DNA of 64,000 nt, taken from the NCBI RefSeq assembly GCF_008107685.1, contig NZ_VIRF01000063.1:62001-126000 (forward strand). The letters run 5' to 3'. The DNA is from Novosphingobium sp. BW1 (GTDB lineage: Bacteria > Pseudomonadota > Alphaproteobacteria > Sphingomonadales > Sphingomonadaceae). The translations under genes and the position numbers were made by a program. The notes under the pieces were generated by a model that was not told where the DNA came from, did no database searches, and saw only the letters and a list, made by a program, of their open reading frames with translations. Positions 7,846 to 15,581 of this stretch are shown here, piece after piece (the stretch's first letter is position 1; every line of letters begins with the position of its first letter).

Positions 7846-8736
7846 TCAGGCCAGAATCCGCGCGCGCAATTCCTCGTCATCCCCGCGCGGGGGCTTGGCG
7901 CCGAAGAAGCGCTCGAAGGCGACATCCGCCTGGCCGATTAGCATCGAGAGCCCGTCGACGGTCGCAAAGCCAGCTTCCTGCGCCGCCTTCAGGAAGTTGG
8001 TCTCAAGCGGGCTGGTGACGATATCGTAGACCACCGAGGCGGGCGGTGCATGGCTGAAATCGAAGGTGAGCGGGGGCTGTCCGGTCATGCCCAGCGGACT
8101 GGCGTTGACGATGAGATCAAAACAGCCCTGCCGGTCGTCGAACGCAAAGTCGGTAGGATCGGCGAAATGGTCGAGCGCGATGGCGTGGTGCTCACCCTCG
8201 GGGTCGAGCTCGTCGAGCATCGCGCGCGCTTTTGTCGGATTGCGTCCAGCCAGCACGATGGTGAAGTGCTCGCGCGCCAGTGCGGCCACGATGGCGCGGG
8301 CCGCGCCTCCGGTACCCAGCACGCGCGCCATGCGGAAGAGGTGCGTCTTGTCCAGTGTCGCGCGCAGCGGCTCAAGGAAGCCCGGCGCATCGGTGTTGGT
8401 GCCCGTCAGCGTGCCGTCGTCCTCGCGCACGATGGTATTCACGGCGCCAATCGCCTCGGCAATCGGTTCCAGGCGGTCGAGCAGCGGTAGGACGGCCAGC
8501 TTGTGCGGCATGGTGACGTTGCAGCCGCGCCAAAGCGGATCGGCCCGCCGACGCGCAAGATAATCCTCCAGATCCTCAAGGCGGACATGGCAATGGTCAT
8601 AGCGCGCCGAAAGCCCCAGCTTCTCGATCCAGAAGCCGTGAATCACAGGAGACTTGGACTGGGCAATCGGATCGCCGATCACTTCGGCGTAGGGCAGCGC
8701 GTCCGCCTGGTTCGTTGTGCTCATGCTCGTGCTCAT
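7846..8736 (-). CDS. aroE: shikimate dehydrogenase
   Basis: A 296-residue NADP-dependent AroE that reduces 3-dehydroshikimate to shikimate in aromatic amino-acid synthesis. The substrate-binding motif SKSPVIHG is near residue 22-29, the catalytic Lys in NVTMPHK near 75, TNTDAPGF near 112, and the Rossmann GTGGAARAI near 143. ATG 8736 overlaps the maf stop (ATGA), so it is translated with maf. A second in-frame ATG at 8724 is an alternative start. Confidence 0.95.
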   Translation of the reverse strand: MSTSMSTTNQADALPYAEVIGDPIAQSKSPVIHGFWIEKLGLSARYDHCHVRLEDLEDYLARRRADPLWRGCNVTMPHKLAVLPLLDRLEPIAEAIGAVNTIVREDDGTLTGTNTDAPGFLEPLRATLDKTHLFRMARVLGTGGAARAIVAALAREHFTIVLAGRNPTKARAMLDELDPEGEHHAIALDHFADPTDFAFDDRQGCFDLIVNASPLGMTGQPPLTFDFSHAPPASVVYDIVTSPLETNFLKAAQEAGFATVDGLSMLIGQADVAFERFFGAKPPRGDDEELRARILA

Positions 8737-9317
8737 TGCCCCAGGACTCCCATGCTGCGCAGCGCCGCCTGCACCTTGAGCAGCGGCATGCCCAGGATCG
8801 TGAAATAGTCGCCCGCGATCTCCTCGAAGATCTGCACGCCGCGCCCCTCTATTCGAAAGACGCCGACACACCCCGCAACCTCGGGCCACTCGGCCGACAG
8901 GTATGCCTCGATAAAGGCATCGGAGAGGGGAGTGACATGAAGACGCGCCTCAGCGGCTTCGGACCAGAGCACCTCGCCCCCGCGGGCGAGCGCGGCCGCG
9001 CTGTGAAGGTGCATCACCTTGCCCGAGAAAAAGCGCAGATGGGCAGCCGCCGCCTCACGGTCGGCCGGCTTGTCGAAGCGCATGTCGCCGCACACCACGA
9101 GTGAGTCACTCCCCAGCACGAGTTCGCCCGGGTTCGCCTGCGAAACGGCGAGCGCCTTCTCGCGCGCCAGCGCCAGCGCGATCTCCGGGGCAGGGGCCTC
9201 ACCGAGCGCGGCTTCAAGCGCCCGCTCGTCGATGTCGGCGGGCTGGGCAGTGAAGGCGATGTCGGCCGCCTCAAGCATGGCGCGCCGCGAGGCGCTCTTG
9301 GATGCAAGCAGGATCAT
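8733..9317 (-). CDS. maf: Maf-family nucleoside triphosphate pyrophosphatase
   Basis: A 194-residue Maf/HAM1-like house-cleaning pyrophosphatase that removes non-canonical nucleotides. The N-terminal signature MILLASKSASRRAML is intact; the EKA stretch (AREKALAVSQANPG) and VLGSDSLVVCGD carry the catalytic Lys and Asp; a C-terminal EIAGDYFTILGMPLL block is typical. ATG 9317 matches the family start, and the upstream in-frame extension is rejected. It is coupled to aroE by a 4-base overlap. Confidence 0.93.
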   Translation of the reverse strand: MILLASKSASRRAMLEAADIAFTAQPADIDERALEAALGEAPAPEIALALAREKALAVSQANPGELVLGSDSLVVCGDMRFDKPADREAAAAHLRFFSGKVMHLHSAAALARGGEVLWSEAAEARLHVTPLSDAFIEAYLSAEWPEVAGCVGVFRIEGRGVQIFEEIAGDYFTILGMPLLKVQAALRSMGVLGQ

Positions 9318-9360
9318 GGGTGTTTTCGCAAAGAGTGAGTCAGGAATGGCAACGAGCAAA

Positions 9361-10206
9361 TCAGATCGGTTTCGGGCCGACCTGGCCGGTACGACCGGCG
9401 GCCTTGCGTTCATTGTGCAGGTTGATGACTGCGGCCGCCGTCTCCTCGATCGAACGGCGGGTAACATCGATCACCGGCCAGGAATTGTCCGCGAACATAC
9501 GCCGGGCATATTTCACTTCGCTTTCGACCTTCTCGGTCTGGACGTAATCGGTGTCGGGCGACTGGCTGAGCGAGAGAAGACGGTTGCGGCGCACCTGGAT
9601 CAGGCGTTCGGGCGCGGTCGTCAAGCCCACCACCAGCGGACGTTTCAGGCCGTAGAGCGAAGGGGGAGGGGGGCTCTCCGGAACAATCGGAATGTTGGCC
9701 ACCTTGAAGCCTCGGTTGGCAAGGTAGATCGAGGTCGGCGTCTTGCTCGTGCGCGAGACGCCCGCGAGAACGATGTCGGCTTCCTCCCAGTCCTCCCAGG
9801 CGATGCCGTCATCGTGCGCGATGGTAAACTGAATCGCGTCCACCCGCGCGAAGTAGGCGTCGTCCAGACGGTGCTGGCGGCCGGGACGGCCCTTGGCTTC
9901 CTGCCCGAGCAGGGCCTCAAGCGCGTCGGTCACCCCATCGAGAACGGCAATCGCGGGCAGGCCCAGCTTCTGGCAGGTCTCTTCCAGACGGCTGCGCGTG
10001 TTCTCGTTGACGAGGGTATAGAAGACGAGCCCGGGGTTTGTGGAAATCTCCCCCATGATCCGGTCAAGGTGTTGCTGTGAACGGACCATCGGCCAGAAGT
10101 GGCGAAGGACCTCGGTATCGTCGAACTGCGCGAGCGCCGCCTTGGCGATCATCTCGAGCGTCTCGCCCGTGGAATCGGAAAGAAGATGAAGGTGAAAACG
10201 CGCCAT
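9361..10206 (-). CDS. ppsR: pyruvate, phosphate/water dikinase regulatory protein (PSRP)
   Basis: A 281-residue DUF299 bifunctional kinase/pyrophosphorylase that switches PEP synthase or pyruvate phosphate dikinase off and on with ADP and phosphate. The N-terminus FHLHLLSDSTGETLE is family-typical. The P-loop-like GVSRTSKTPTSIYLANRG lies near residue 153-170, and a C-terminal DVTRRSIEETAA block follows. The start at ATG 10206 is set by this conserved N-terminus. It is the first gene left of the probable origin and is transcribed away from it. Confidence 0.93.
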   Translation of the reverse strand: MARFHLHLLSDSTGETLEMIAKAALAQFDDTEVLRHFWPMVRSQQHLDRIMGEISTNPGLVFYTLVNENTRSRLEETCQKLGLPAIAVLDGVTDALEALLGQEAKGRPGRQHRLDDAYFARVDAIQFTIAHDDGIAWEDWEEADIVLAGVSRTSKTPTSIYLANRGFKVANIPIVPESPPPPSLYGLKRPLVVGLTTAPERLIQVRRNRLLSLSQSPDTDYVQTEKVESEVKYARRMFADNSWPVIDVTRRSIEETAAAVINLHNERKAAGRTGQVGPKPI

Positions 10207-10576
10207 GACGGCCAGGCAAGGTCCTTTTCGGGGCCGCTCGGGAGCCGAGGCCCCATGGGACAGCCCTGTGGATAGAGGGCCCATAAACCACGGGATAGCT
10301 CCGGTGACAACTGAGAGGGCACTTATCCTCCCCAGTGCCCCGGATTCGCTCCTCCACTTCTGGACAGGCTCCGGGAATCTTCCACACCCTGTGGATAGGG
10401 CGGATAATGAATCTTTGACTCATGAGTCAGCAAGAGTCGTTCGGACTCATTCTCCCTGTTCATCCGGGGACAATTCAGGCATTGCGCGCCAATCCCCGAT
10501 ATCCACAGGGCCAACAGACTCCATCAACCTTTTATAAAAATTCTAAATTTTTTTGTTCGGAACGGAAAAGAACGCG
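10207..10576. other. oriC: probable chromosomal replication origin (oriC)
   Basis: A 370-bp non-coding gap between divergent ppsR and hemE. Three DnaA-box-like 9-mers one base off the TGTGGATAA consensus are seen at 10267-10275, 10390-10398 and, reversed, 10499-10507; a fourth is inside hemE at 10873-10881. An almost pure A/T run (10530-10554, one C) beside hemE could be the unwinding element. Eight GANTC sites fall between 10343 and 10521. The Caulobacter origin is likewise next to hemE. Genes on both sides run away from this gap. No CtrA site (TTAA-N7-TTAA) is evident. Function is inferred, not shown. Confidence 0.8.
10343..10521. promoter_or_regulatory. cluster of eight GANTC methylation sites in the origin
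   Basis: GANTC occurs at 10343, 10375, 10409, 10417, 10424, 10434, 10444 and 10517 (first base of each). Chance expectation for 179 bp is below one. GANTC is the target of CcrM, the cell-cycle DNA methyltransferase of alphaproteobacteria. Two of the sites form the perfect 14-bp palindrome TGACTCATGAGTCA at 10416-10429. Confidence 0.75.
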
Positions 10577-11605
10577 ATGCCTGGTCTCCTTCTCGACACT
10601 TTGCGCGGCTCGAACACCGAGGAACGCCCGATATGGCTGATGCGCCAGGCTGGCCGCTATCTCCCGGAATACCGCGAACTGCGGGCCGAAAAAGGAGGCT
10701 TCCTATCGCTTGTCTATGACACCGATGCCGCGGCCGAGATCACGATGCAGCCGATCCGCCGTTTCGGCTTCGATGGCGCGATCCTCTTTTCCGACATTCT
10801 CATCGTGCCGTTTGCAATGGGACAGGATCTCACCTTCGTTGCAGGCGAGGGTCCCAGGCTTTCTCCACGCCTTGTGGATAGTGCCCTCACGAGCCTTACG
10901 GCCGTCCCTGAGCGCCTGACCCCGATCTACGAGACGGTACGTAAGGTCCGAGCCCAGCTGGAGCCTTCCAAGACGATGCTCGGCTTCGCCGGGTCTCCCT
11001 GGACCGTGGCTACGTATATGGTGGCGGGAGAGGGCAGTCGGGACCAGGCAGAGACACGCGCGCTGGCCTATCGCGATCCCGAGGGCTTTCAGGCTATCGT
11101 GGAGGGTATAACCGAGGTCACCGTCGACTATCTCTCAGGTCAGATCGAGGCCGGAGCCGAAGCGATCCAGCTTTTTGACTCCTGGTCAGGGACGCTTTCG
11201 CCTTCGCAGTTCGAACGCTGGGTCATCGCCCCGAACGCCCGGATGGTGGAGGAACTGCGCGCCCGCCATCCCGAGACTCCCATTATCGGTTTTCCCAAGG
11301 GCGCGGGTGAGAAGCTGCCCGCTTACGCCCGCGAAAGCGGCGTTGACGCGGTCGGTTTGGACGAAACGATCGACCCGGTCTGGGCCGCACGCGAACTGCC
11401 TGCCGGAATGCCGGTGCAGGGCAATTTCGATCCCCTCCTCGTGCTGGCGGGCGGAGACGACCTGGAATCGGAGGCCAACCGCGTTCTGGATGCTTTCGCA
11501 GACCGTCCTCATGTCTTCAATCTCGGACATGGAATTGGTCAGCACACTCCGATCGCGCACGTCGAGCGCCTTTTTTCCACCGTCCGGGCCTGGCGCCGCA
11601 CCTGA
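10577..11605 (+). CDS. hemE: uroporphyrinogen decarboxylase
   Basis: A 342-residue HemE that decarboxylates uroporphyrinogen III to coproporphyrinogen III in heme synthesis. The substrate-binding signature RPIWLMRQAGRYLPEYR is near residue 16-32; Asp in LFSDILIVP (about 71), the GFAGSPWT motif (about 136) and the C-terminal FNLGHGI (about 314) are all present. ATG 10577 is preferred; the frame could start at an upstream TTG (10553) in the AT-rich tract. It is the first gene right of the probable origin and contains one DnaA-box-like site. Confidence 0.96.
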   Translation: MPGLLLDTLRGSNTEERPIWLMRQAGRYLPEYRELRAEKGGFLSLVYDTDAAAEITMQPIRRFGFDGAILFSDILIVPFAMGQDLTFVAGEGPRLSPRLVDSALTSLTAVPERLTPIYETVRKVRAQLEPSKTMLGFAGSPWTVATYMVAGEGSRDQAETRALAYRDPEGFQAIVEGITEVTVDYLSGQIEAGAEAIQLFDSWSGTLSPSQFERWVIAPNARMVEELRARHPETPIIGFPKGAGEKLPAYARESGVDAVGLDETIDPVWAARELPAGMPVQGNFDPLLVLAGGDDLESEANRVLDAFADRPHVFNLGHGIGQHTPIAHVERLFSTVRAWRRT

Positions 11606-11680
11606 CCTTTTCAGGCGCGCGTCAAACCCCTAGATAGCGGCCAACAGGGCATACGCTTTCAAGAGGGACGACTAAGGCTC

Positions 11681-12124
11681 ATGGAGCAGATCTTGCAGAC
11701 CACCTACCTCTGGCTGAAGGCCGGCCACATCATCTTCGTGATCTTCTGGATGGCCGGACTGTTCATGCTGCCGCGCTATTTCGTCTACCATCAGGAGGCC
11801 GAAGCCGGCTCGCCCGAAGAGGCGCGCTGGATCGATCGCGAAGCCAAGCTGCGCAAGATCATCCTGACCCCTTCGCTCATCGCCGTGTGGATCTTCGGGA
11901 TCGCGCTAGCCACCGCCATGCACTACTGGTCCGCGCCCTGGCTGCACGCCAAGCTGCTCTTCGTGGTGGCGCTCTCGGCCTATCATGGCTGGCTGGTGAG
12001 CTACGGCAAGAAGCTGGCGAAGGGGCAGCGCGGGATGAGCGGCAAAGCGCTGCGCATGCTGAACGAGGTCCCCAGCCTTGTAGCGGTCGTCGTAGTGATC
12101 CTGGTAGTCGTCAAACCCTTCTGA
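11681..12124 (+). CDS. hemJ: protoporphyrinogen IX oxidase HemJ
   Basis: A 147-residue integral membrane protein of the HemJ (UPF0093) family, the oxygen-independent-type protoporphyrinogen oxidase common in alphaproteobacteria. Four hydrophobic segments are visible (about 12-32, 60-82, 86-104, 124-145). The conserved His in LKAGHIIFVIFWMAGL and the Arg/Lys region REAKLRKIILTPSL are intact. It follows hemE with a 75-bp gap and ends at a strong terminator, so hemE-hemJ form a heme unit beside the origin. Confidence 0.93.
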   Translation: MEQILQTTYLWLKAGHIIFVIFWMAGLFMLPRYFVYHQEAEAGSPEEARWIDREAKLRKIILTPSLIAVWIFGIALATAMHYWSAPWLHAKLLFVVALSAYHGWLVSYGKKLAKGQRGMSGKALRMLNEVPSLVAVVVVILVVVKPF

Positions 12125-12135
12125 GACTGCCCACA

Positions 12136-12179
12136 CACCAAAAAAGGCCCGGCGCGAAAGCTCCGGGCCTTTTTTGGTG
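12136..12179. terminator. strong terminator after hemJ
   Basis: A 17-bp stem, CACCAAAAAAGGCCCGG (12136-12152) and CCGGGCCTTTTTTGGTG (12163-12179), with a 10-base loop and a T6 run. It is symmetric, so it can work in both directions. Confidence 0.9.
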
Positions 12180-12393
12180 CCTGTTTTCGATTCACCGCAA
12201 GGGGATAGGGACTGGGCCCACACCGGAGCCTCCAGAATCCATGACTTATTGACCGCAGGCCTGCAAAAGCCTATTTGCAGCCCTGTCCCGGCACAGGGCG
12301 GCGCCTTAAGCTCGCCTGCCCGGATCCGCTTTCCCCAAGCCCAATGATCCGCCCGGCCGACACTTTTTCTCTTTCCATTCGGAAACCACCAAG

Positions 12394-13650
12394 ATGCACC
12401 TGAAAGAACTCAAGAAGAAGACACCGGCCGAACTGGTCGCCATGGCCGAGGAAATGGGCGTGGAAGGCGCGTCCACGATGCGCCGCCAGGATCTCATGTT
12501 CGGGATTCTCAAGGAAGTCGCCGAGGACGGCGAAGAGATAATGGGCCTTGGCACCATCGAGGTGCTGACCGATGGCTTCGGCTTCCTGCGCAGCCCCGAG
12601 GCAAACTACCTCGCCGGTCCCGATGACATCTATGTCTCGCCCAACCAGGTCCGCAAGTGGGGCCTGCGCACGGGCGACACCGTCGAAGGCGAAATCCGCG
12701 CGCCACGTGACGGGGAACGCTACTTCGCGATCACCAAGCTGACCAAGGTCAACTTCGATGATCCCGACGTCGTGCGCCACCGCGTCAACTTCGACAACCT
12801 GACCCCGCTCTATCCCGAACAGCGCCTGCAACTTGATACTCTCGACCCCACGGTCAAGGACAAGTCGGCGCGCGTGATCGATCTCATCAGCCCGCAGGGC
12901 AAGGGCCAGCGCGCGCTCATCGTCGCGCCGCCGCGCACGGGTAAGACCGTGCTGCTCCAGAACATGGCCAAGGCCATCACCGACAACCACCCCGAGGTGT
13001 TTCTGCTCGTCCTCCTAGTCGACGAACGTCCCGAGGAAGTCACCGACATGCAGCGCTCGGTGAATGGCGAAGTGATCTCCTCGACCTTCGACGAGCCGGC
13101 CCAGCGGCACGTGCAAGTCGCTGAAATGGTTATCGAAAAGGCCAAGCGCTTGGTAGAGCACAAGCGCGACGTGGTCATCCTTCTGGACTCGATCACGCGT
13201 CTGGGCCGCGCCTACAACACCGTGGTTCCGAGCTCCGGCAAGGTGCTCACCGGCGGTGTCGATGCCAACGCCCTGCAGCGTCCCAAGCGCTTCTTCGGTG
13301 CTGCGCGCAACATCGAGGAGGGCGGCTCGCTCTCGATCATCGCGACCGCGCTCATCGACACCGGCAGCCGCATGGACGAGGTCATCTTTGAAGAATTCAA
13401 GGGCACCGGTAACTCGGAAATCGTGCTGGATCGCAAGGTCGCCGACAAGCGCATCTTCCCGGCGCTCGACGTGGGCAAGTCCGGCACCCGCAAGGAAGAG
13501 CTGCTGGTTCCCAAGGACCAGCTCTCCAAGATGTGGCTGCTGCGCCGTATCCTGATGCAGATGGGCACGGTCGATGCGATGGAATTCCTGCTCGACAAGA
13601 TGAAGGATTCCAAGACCAACGAGGATTTCTTCGCCACGATGAACCAGTAA
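12394..13650 (+). CDS. rho: transcription termination factor Rho
   Basis: A 418-residue hexameric RNA helicase. The N-terminal Rho_N helix-extension-helix ([20 protein letters not shown]) and cold-shock-like RNA-binding domain ([12 protein letters not shown], about 65) are followed by the RecA-like motor: Walker [12 protein letters not shown] (about 175-185), [11 protein letters not shown] (about 209) and Walker [18 protein letters not shown] (about 258). The length is normal. The 214-bp leader after the hemJ terminator is long enough for the autoregulation known for rho in other bacteria, but no specific element was identified. TerC follows 24 bases downstream. Confidence 0.97.
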   Translation: MHLKELKKKTPAELVAMAEEMGVEGASTMRRQDLMFGILKEVAEDGEEIMGLGTIEVLTDGFGFLRSPEANYLAGPDDIYVSPNQVRKWGLRTGDTVEGEIRAPRDGERYFAITKLTKVNFDDPDVVRHRVNFDNLTPLYPEQRLQLDTLDPTVKDKSARVIDLISPQGKGQRALIVAPPRTGKTVLLQNMAKAITDNHPEVFLLVLLVDERPEEVTDMQRSVNGEVISSTFDEPAQRHVQVAEMVIEKAKRLVEHKRDVVILLDSITRLGRAYNTVVPSSGKVLTGGVDANALQRPKRFFGAARNIEEGGSLSIIATALIDTGSRMDEVIFEEFKGTGNSEIVLDRKVADKRIFPALDVGKSGTRKEELLVPKDQLSKMWLLRRILMQMGTVDAMEFLLDKMKDSKTNEDFFATMNQ

Positions 13651-13674
13651 AACGGGTAACGGGGGCTTTCTTAC

Positions 13675-14391
13675 GTGACTATTATGGATGTCCTGGTCGC
13701 GTCCGGCTCGATTGGCGGGCCGGCCGAGATCTGGCAGCATATCGTGGAGGACTTCGCCAACATCACCGAGCCAGCGGCCCTCGCGGCTTTCGGTCAGGTG
13801 CTGATGATCGATCTCCTGCTGGCCGGTGACAACGCGATCGTAGTTGGCGCGCTGGCCGCTGGGCTTCCGGCTGCGGATCGCAAGAAGGTCATCCTGATCG
13901 GTATCGGCGCGGCCCTTGTCCTGCGTATCGTCTTCGCGCTCGCGGTGACCTGGCTACTCGGTGTGGTTGGGCTGATCTTCGCTGGCGGTCTGCTGCTTCT
14001 CTGGGTGGCCTGGAAGTTCTGGCGTGAACTGCGCGAGGATGTCGGCCAGTCGACCGGTTCGCCGGAGATCGAGGGGGACCAGCACTCGGGGCTGAAGTCA
14101 GCCAAGAGCTTTGCAGGAGCCGCCTGGGCCGTTGCGGTGGCCGATGTGTCGATGAGCCTTGACAACGTACTCGCCGTGGCGGGCGCCGCGCGCGAGCATC
14201 CGGGAATCCTGATCGTTGGCCTGCTGCTCTCGGTTGTGCTGATGGGCGTCGCGGCGAACTTCATCGCCCGCTACATCGAGCGTTATCGCTGGATTGCCTA
14301 CATCGGGCTTGCGGTCATTCTCTACGTGGCCTGCAAGATGATCTACGAGGGCTGGATCGATCCGCAGTTGGGGATCGTCTCGCTGGTCTAA
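13675..14391 (+). CDS. TerC/YjbE-family integral membrane protein
   Basis: A 238-residue protein with about seven hydrophobic segments. The two acidic intramembrane signatures of the family are present: LLLAGDNAIVVGALAAGLP (about residue 48-66) and VSMSLDNVLAVAGAAREH (about 159-176). TerC proteins are linked to metal (manganese) export to exoenzymes or tellurite resistance; the exact role here is unknown. The start is GTG 13675, with ATG 13684 as an alternative; a GGGGG sits around 13661-13665. It is likely read from rho and ends at a strong terminator. Confidence 0.85.
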   Translation: MTIMDVLVASGSIGGPAEIWQHIVEDFANITEPAALAAFGQVLMIDLLLAGDNAIVVGALAAGLPAADRKKVILIGIGAALVLRIVFALAVTWLLGVVGLIFAGGLLLLWVAWKFWRELREDVGQSTGSPEIEGDQHSGLKSAKSFAGAAWAVAVADVSMSLDNVLAVAGAAREHPGILIVGLLLSVVLMGVAANFIARYIERYRWIAYIGLAVILYVACKMIYEGWIDPQLGIVSLV

Positions 14392-14433
14392 CAAAGAGGC
14401 CCGGAAGGCTTGAACCTTCCGGGCCTCTTTGTT
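14390..14433. terminator. strong bidirectional terminator after terC
   Basis: A perfect 19-bp stem (14390-14408 with 14415-14433) and 6-base loop containing AGGCCCGGAAGG / CCTTCCGGGCCT, with A/T flanks on both sides. It overlaps the terC stop codon. Confidence 0.9.
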
Positions 14434-14449
14434 TGCGGCAAAGAAGAAG

Positions 14450-14569
14450 GATTCGAAGAGCCGTCGCCCCTTGCCCCTAAACTGTCTAGCACACCTTCCG
14501 CACGCTGCGGCGGCTGACAGAGGTGCGCCAGACAGTATGGGAAGCCCGAGGACGATGGCCCTCGGAATC
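14450..14569. repeat. intergenic repeat family, copy 2 (nearly palindromic copy)
   Basis: The left part (GCCCCTAAACTGTCTAGCAC) and the right part (GCCAGACAGTATGGGAAGCC, ending in the CCGAGG-ACGATGG-CCCTCGG hairpin, 14546-14565) are the same end in inverted orientation. This copy therefore looks like two outer halves joined head to head rather than the usual two-ended element. Confidence 0.75.
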
Positions 14570-14586
14570 CCGTCTACTTCGTCTTC

Positions 14587-15567
14587 TCAAGGAATAAGCA
14601 CTGTCGAACCGGTCGTTGCCCGGCTCTCGAGCGCCCGGTGCGCATCGGCCGCATCTTCAAGCGCGAACGTCTGGCCGATCTTCACGTCGAGAACACCGCT
14701 GGCGATACGGCCGAACAGCTTTGCTGCGCTTGCATCGCGCGCTTCGGGCGTTGCGAGGTAGTGGGCGAGAGTAGGGCGCGTGGCGTAGAGGGACCCGCCT
14801 CCGCCGTTCATCAGGTCGAGCATGGCGACGGGCGGAACGGCACCTGAGGCGTTGCCGAAGCTCACCATGAGACCGCGGCTGCGCAGGCAGGCGAGGGATG
14901 CCTCCCAGCTTGCCGCACCCACGCCGTCGTAGACCACGTCGCACATCTTGCCGTCTGTGATCTGGTGGACTTGCTTTGCGAGCGTGGCGAAATCGCCATG
15001 CAGGGAATGGGCATCGGGTACGAGGACCTGCGCGGCTTTCTCAGCGCTGCCGCAGTGCGCGATGACGGTGACGCCTTTGTCGGTCAGCCAGGGCACGAGC
15101 AGCGATCCCACACCGCCCGCCGCGGCATGGACAAGGGCGGTGTCGCCCGCCTTGGCTGGGAAGGTGTCCTCAGCCAGGTAGCAGGCGGTCAGACCCTTGA
15201 GGAGGACGGCGGCAGCGACCTTCGGATCGACCGAGGAGGGCACGCGGATGGCCTTGTCGGCGGGCACGATGCGGTGCGTGGCGTAGGCGCCCCCATTGCT
15301 TGTCAGGCCCACGCGTTCGCCCAGGTCAAAGCCTTCGATACCGTCCCCCAAGGCGATAATCGTGCCTACGCTTTCCGATCCGAGCACGATTGGCAGCGCA
15401 TCGGGATAGAGGCCCTTGCGAAAGTAGGTGTCGATGAAATTGAGGCCGACAGCCTCGGTTTCGATCAGCAGCTCGCCTGGACCGGGGGAGGGAACCTCGA
15501 ATGTTTCACGTGAAACCTTTTCGGGGCCGCCGTGCTCGGTGACGATCATGCGGTATCCGGTAGTCAT
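14587..15567 (-). CDS. qor: NADPH:quinone oxidoreductase, zinc-independent MDR family
   Basis: A 326-residue medium-chain dehydrogenase/reductase. The N-terminal GroES-like domain contains VGLNFIDTYFRKGLYP (about residue 40-55) and lacks zinc-ligand cysteines, as in Qor. The Rossmann motif HAAAGGVGSLLVPW is near residue 147-160. It reduces quinones with NADPH. Codons near residue 18-22 (VSRET) coincide with a parS-type 16-mer. It is downstream of, and on the same strand as, the glutamate-synthase-like gene (14-base gap). Confidence 0.9.
   Translation of the reverse strand: MTTGYRMIVTEHGGPEKVSRETFEVPSPGPGELLIETEAVGLNFIDTYFRKGLYPDALPIVLGSESVGTIIALGDGIEGFDLGERVGLTSNGGAYATHRIVPADKAIRVPSSVDPKVAAAVLLKGLTACYLAEDTFPAKAGDTALVHAAAGGVGSLLVPWLTDKGVTVIAHCGSAEKAAQVLVPDAHSLHGDFATLAKQVHQITDGKMCDVVYDGVGAASWEASLACLRSRGLMVSFGNASGAVPPVAMLDLMNGGGGSLYATRPTLAHYLATPEARDASAAKLFGRIASGVLDVKIGQTFALEDAADAHRALESRATTGSTVLIP
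15502..15517. promoter_or_regulatory. parS: parS-type centromere site 1
   Basis: TGTTTCACGTGAAACC, 15 of 16 bases of the TGTTTCACGTGAAACA consensus bound by chromosomal ParB. It lies inside the quinone oxidoreductase coding region, about 7 kb from parA. Confidence 0.85.
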
Positions 15568-15581
15568 GGAAATTCCTGTAA

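Noticed and set aside
10529..10557. CtrA-binding sites in the origin
   Set aside because: The A/T tract has no TTAA-N7-TTAA pattern, so CtrA control is not claimed.
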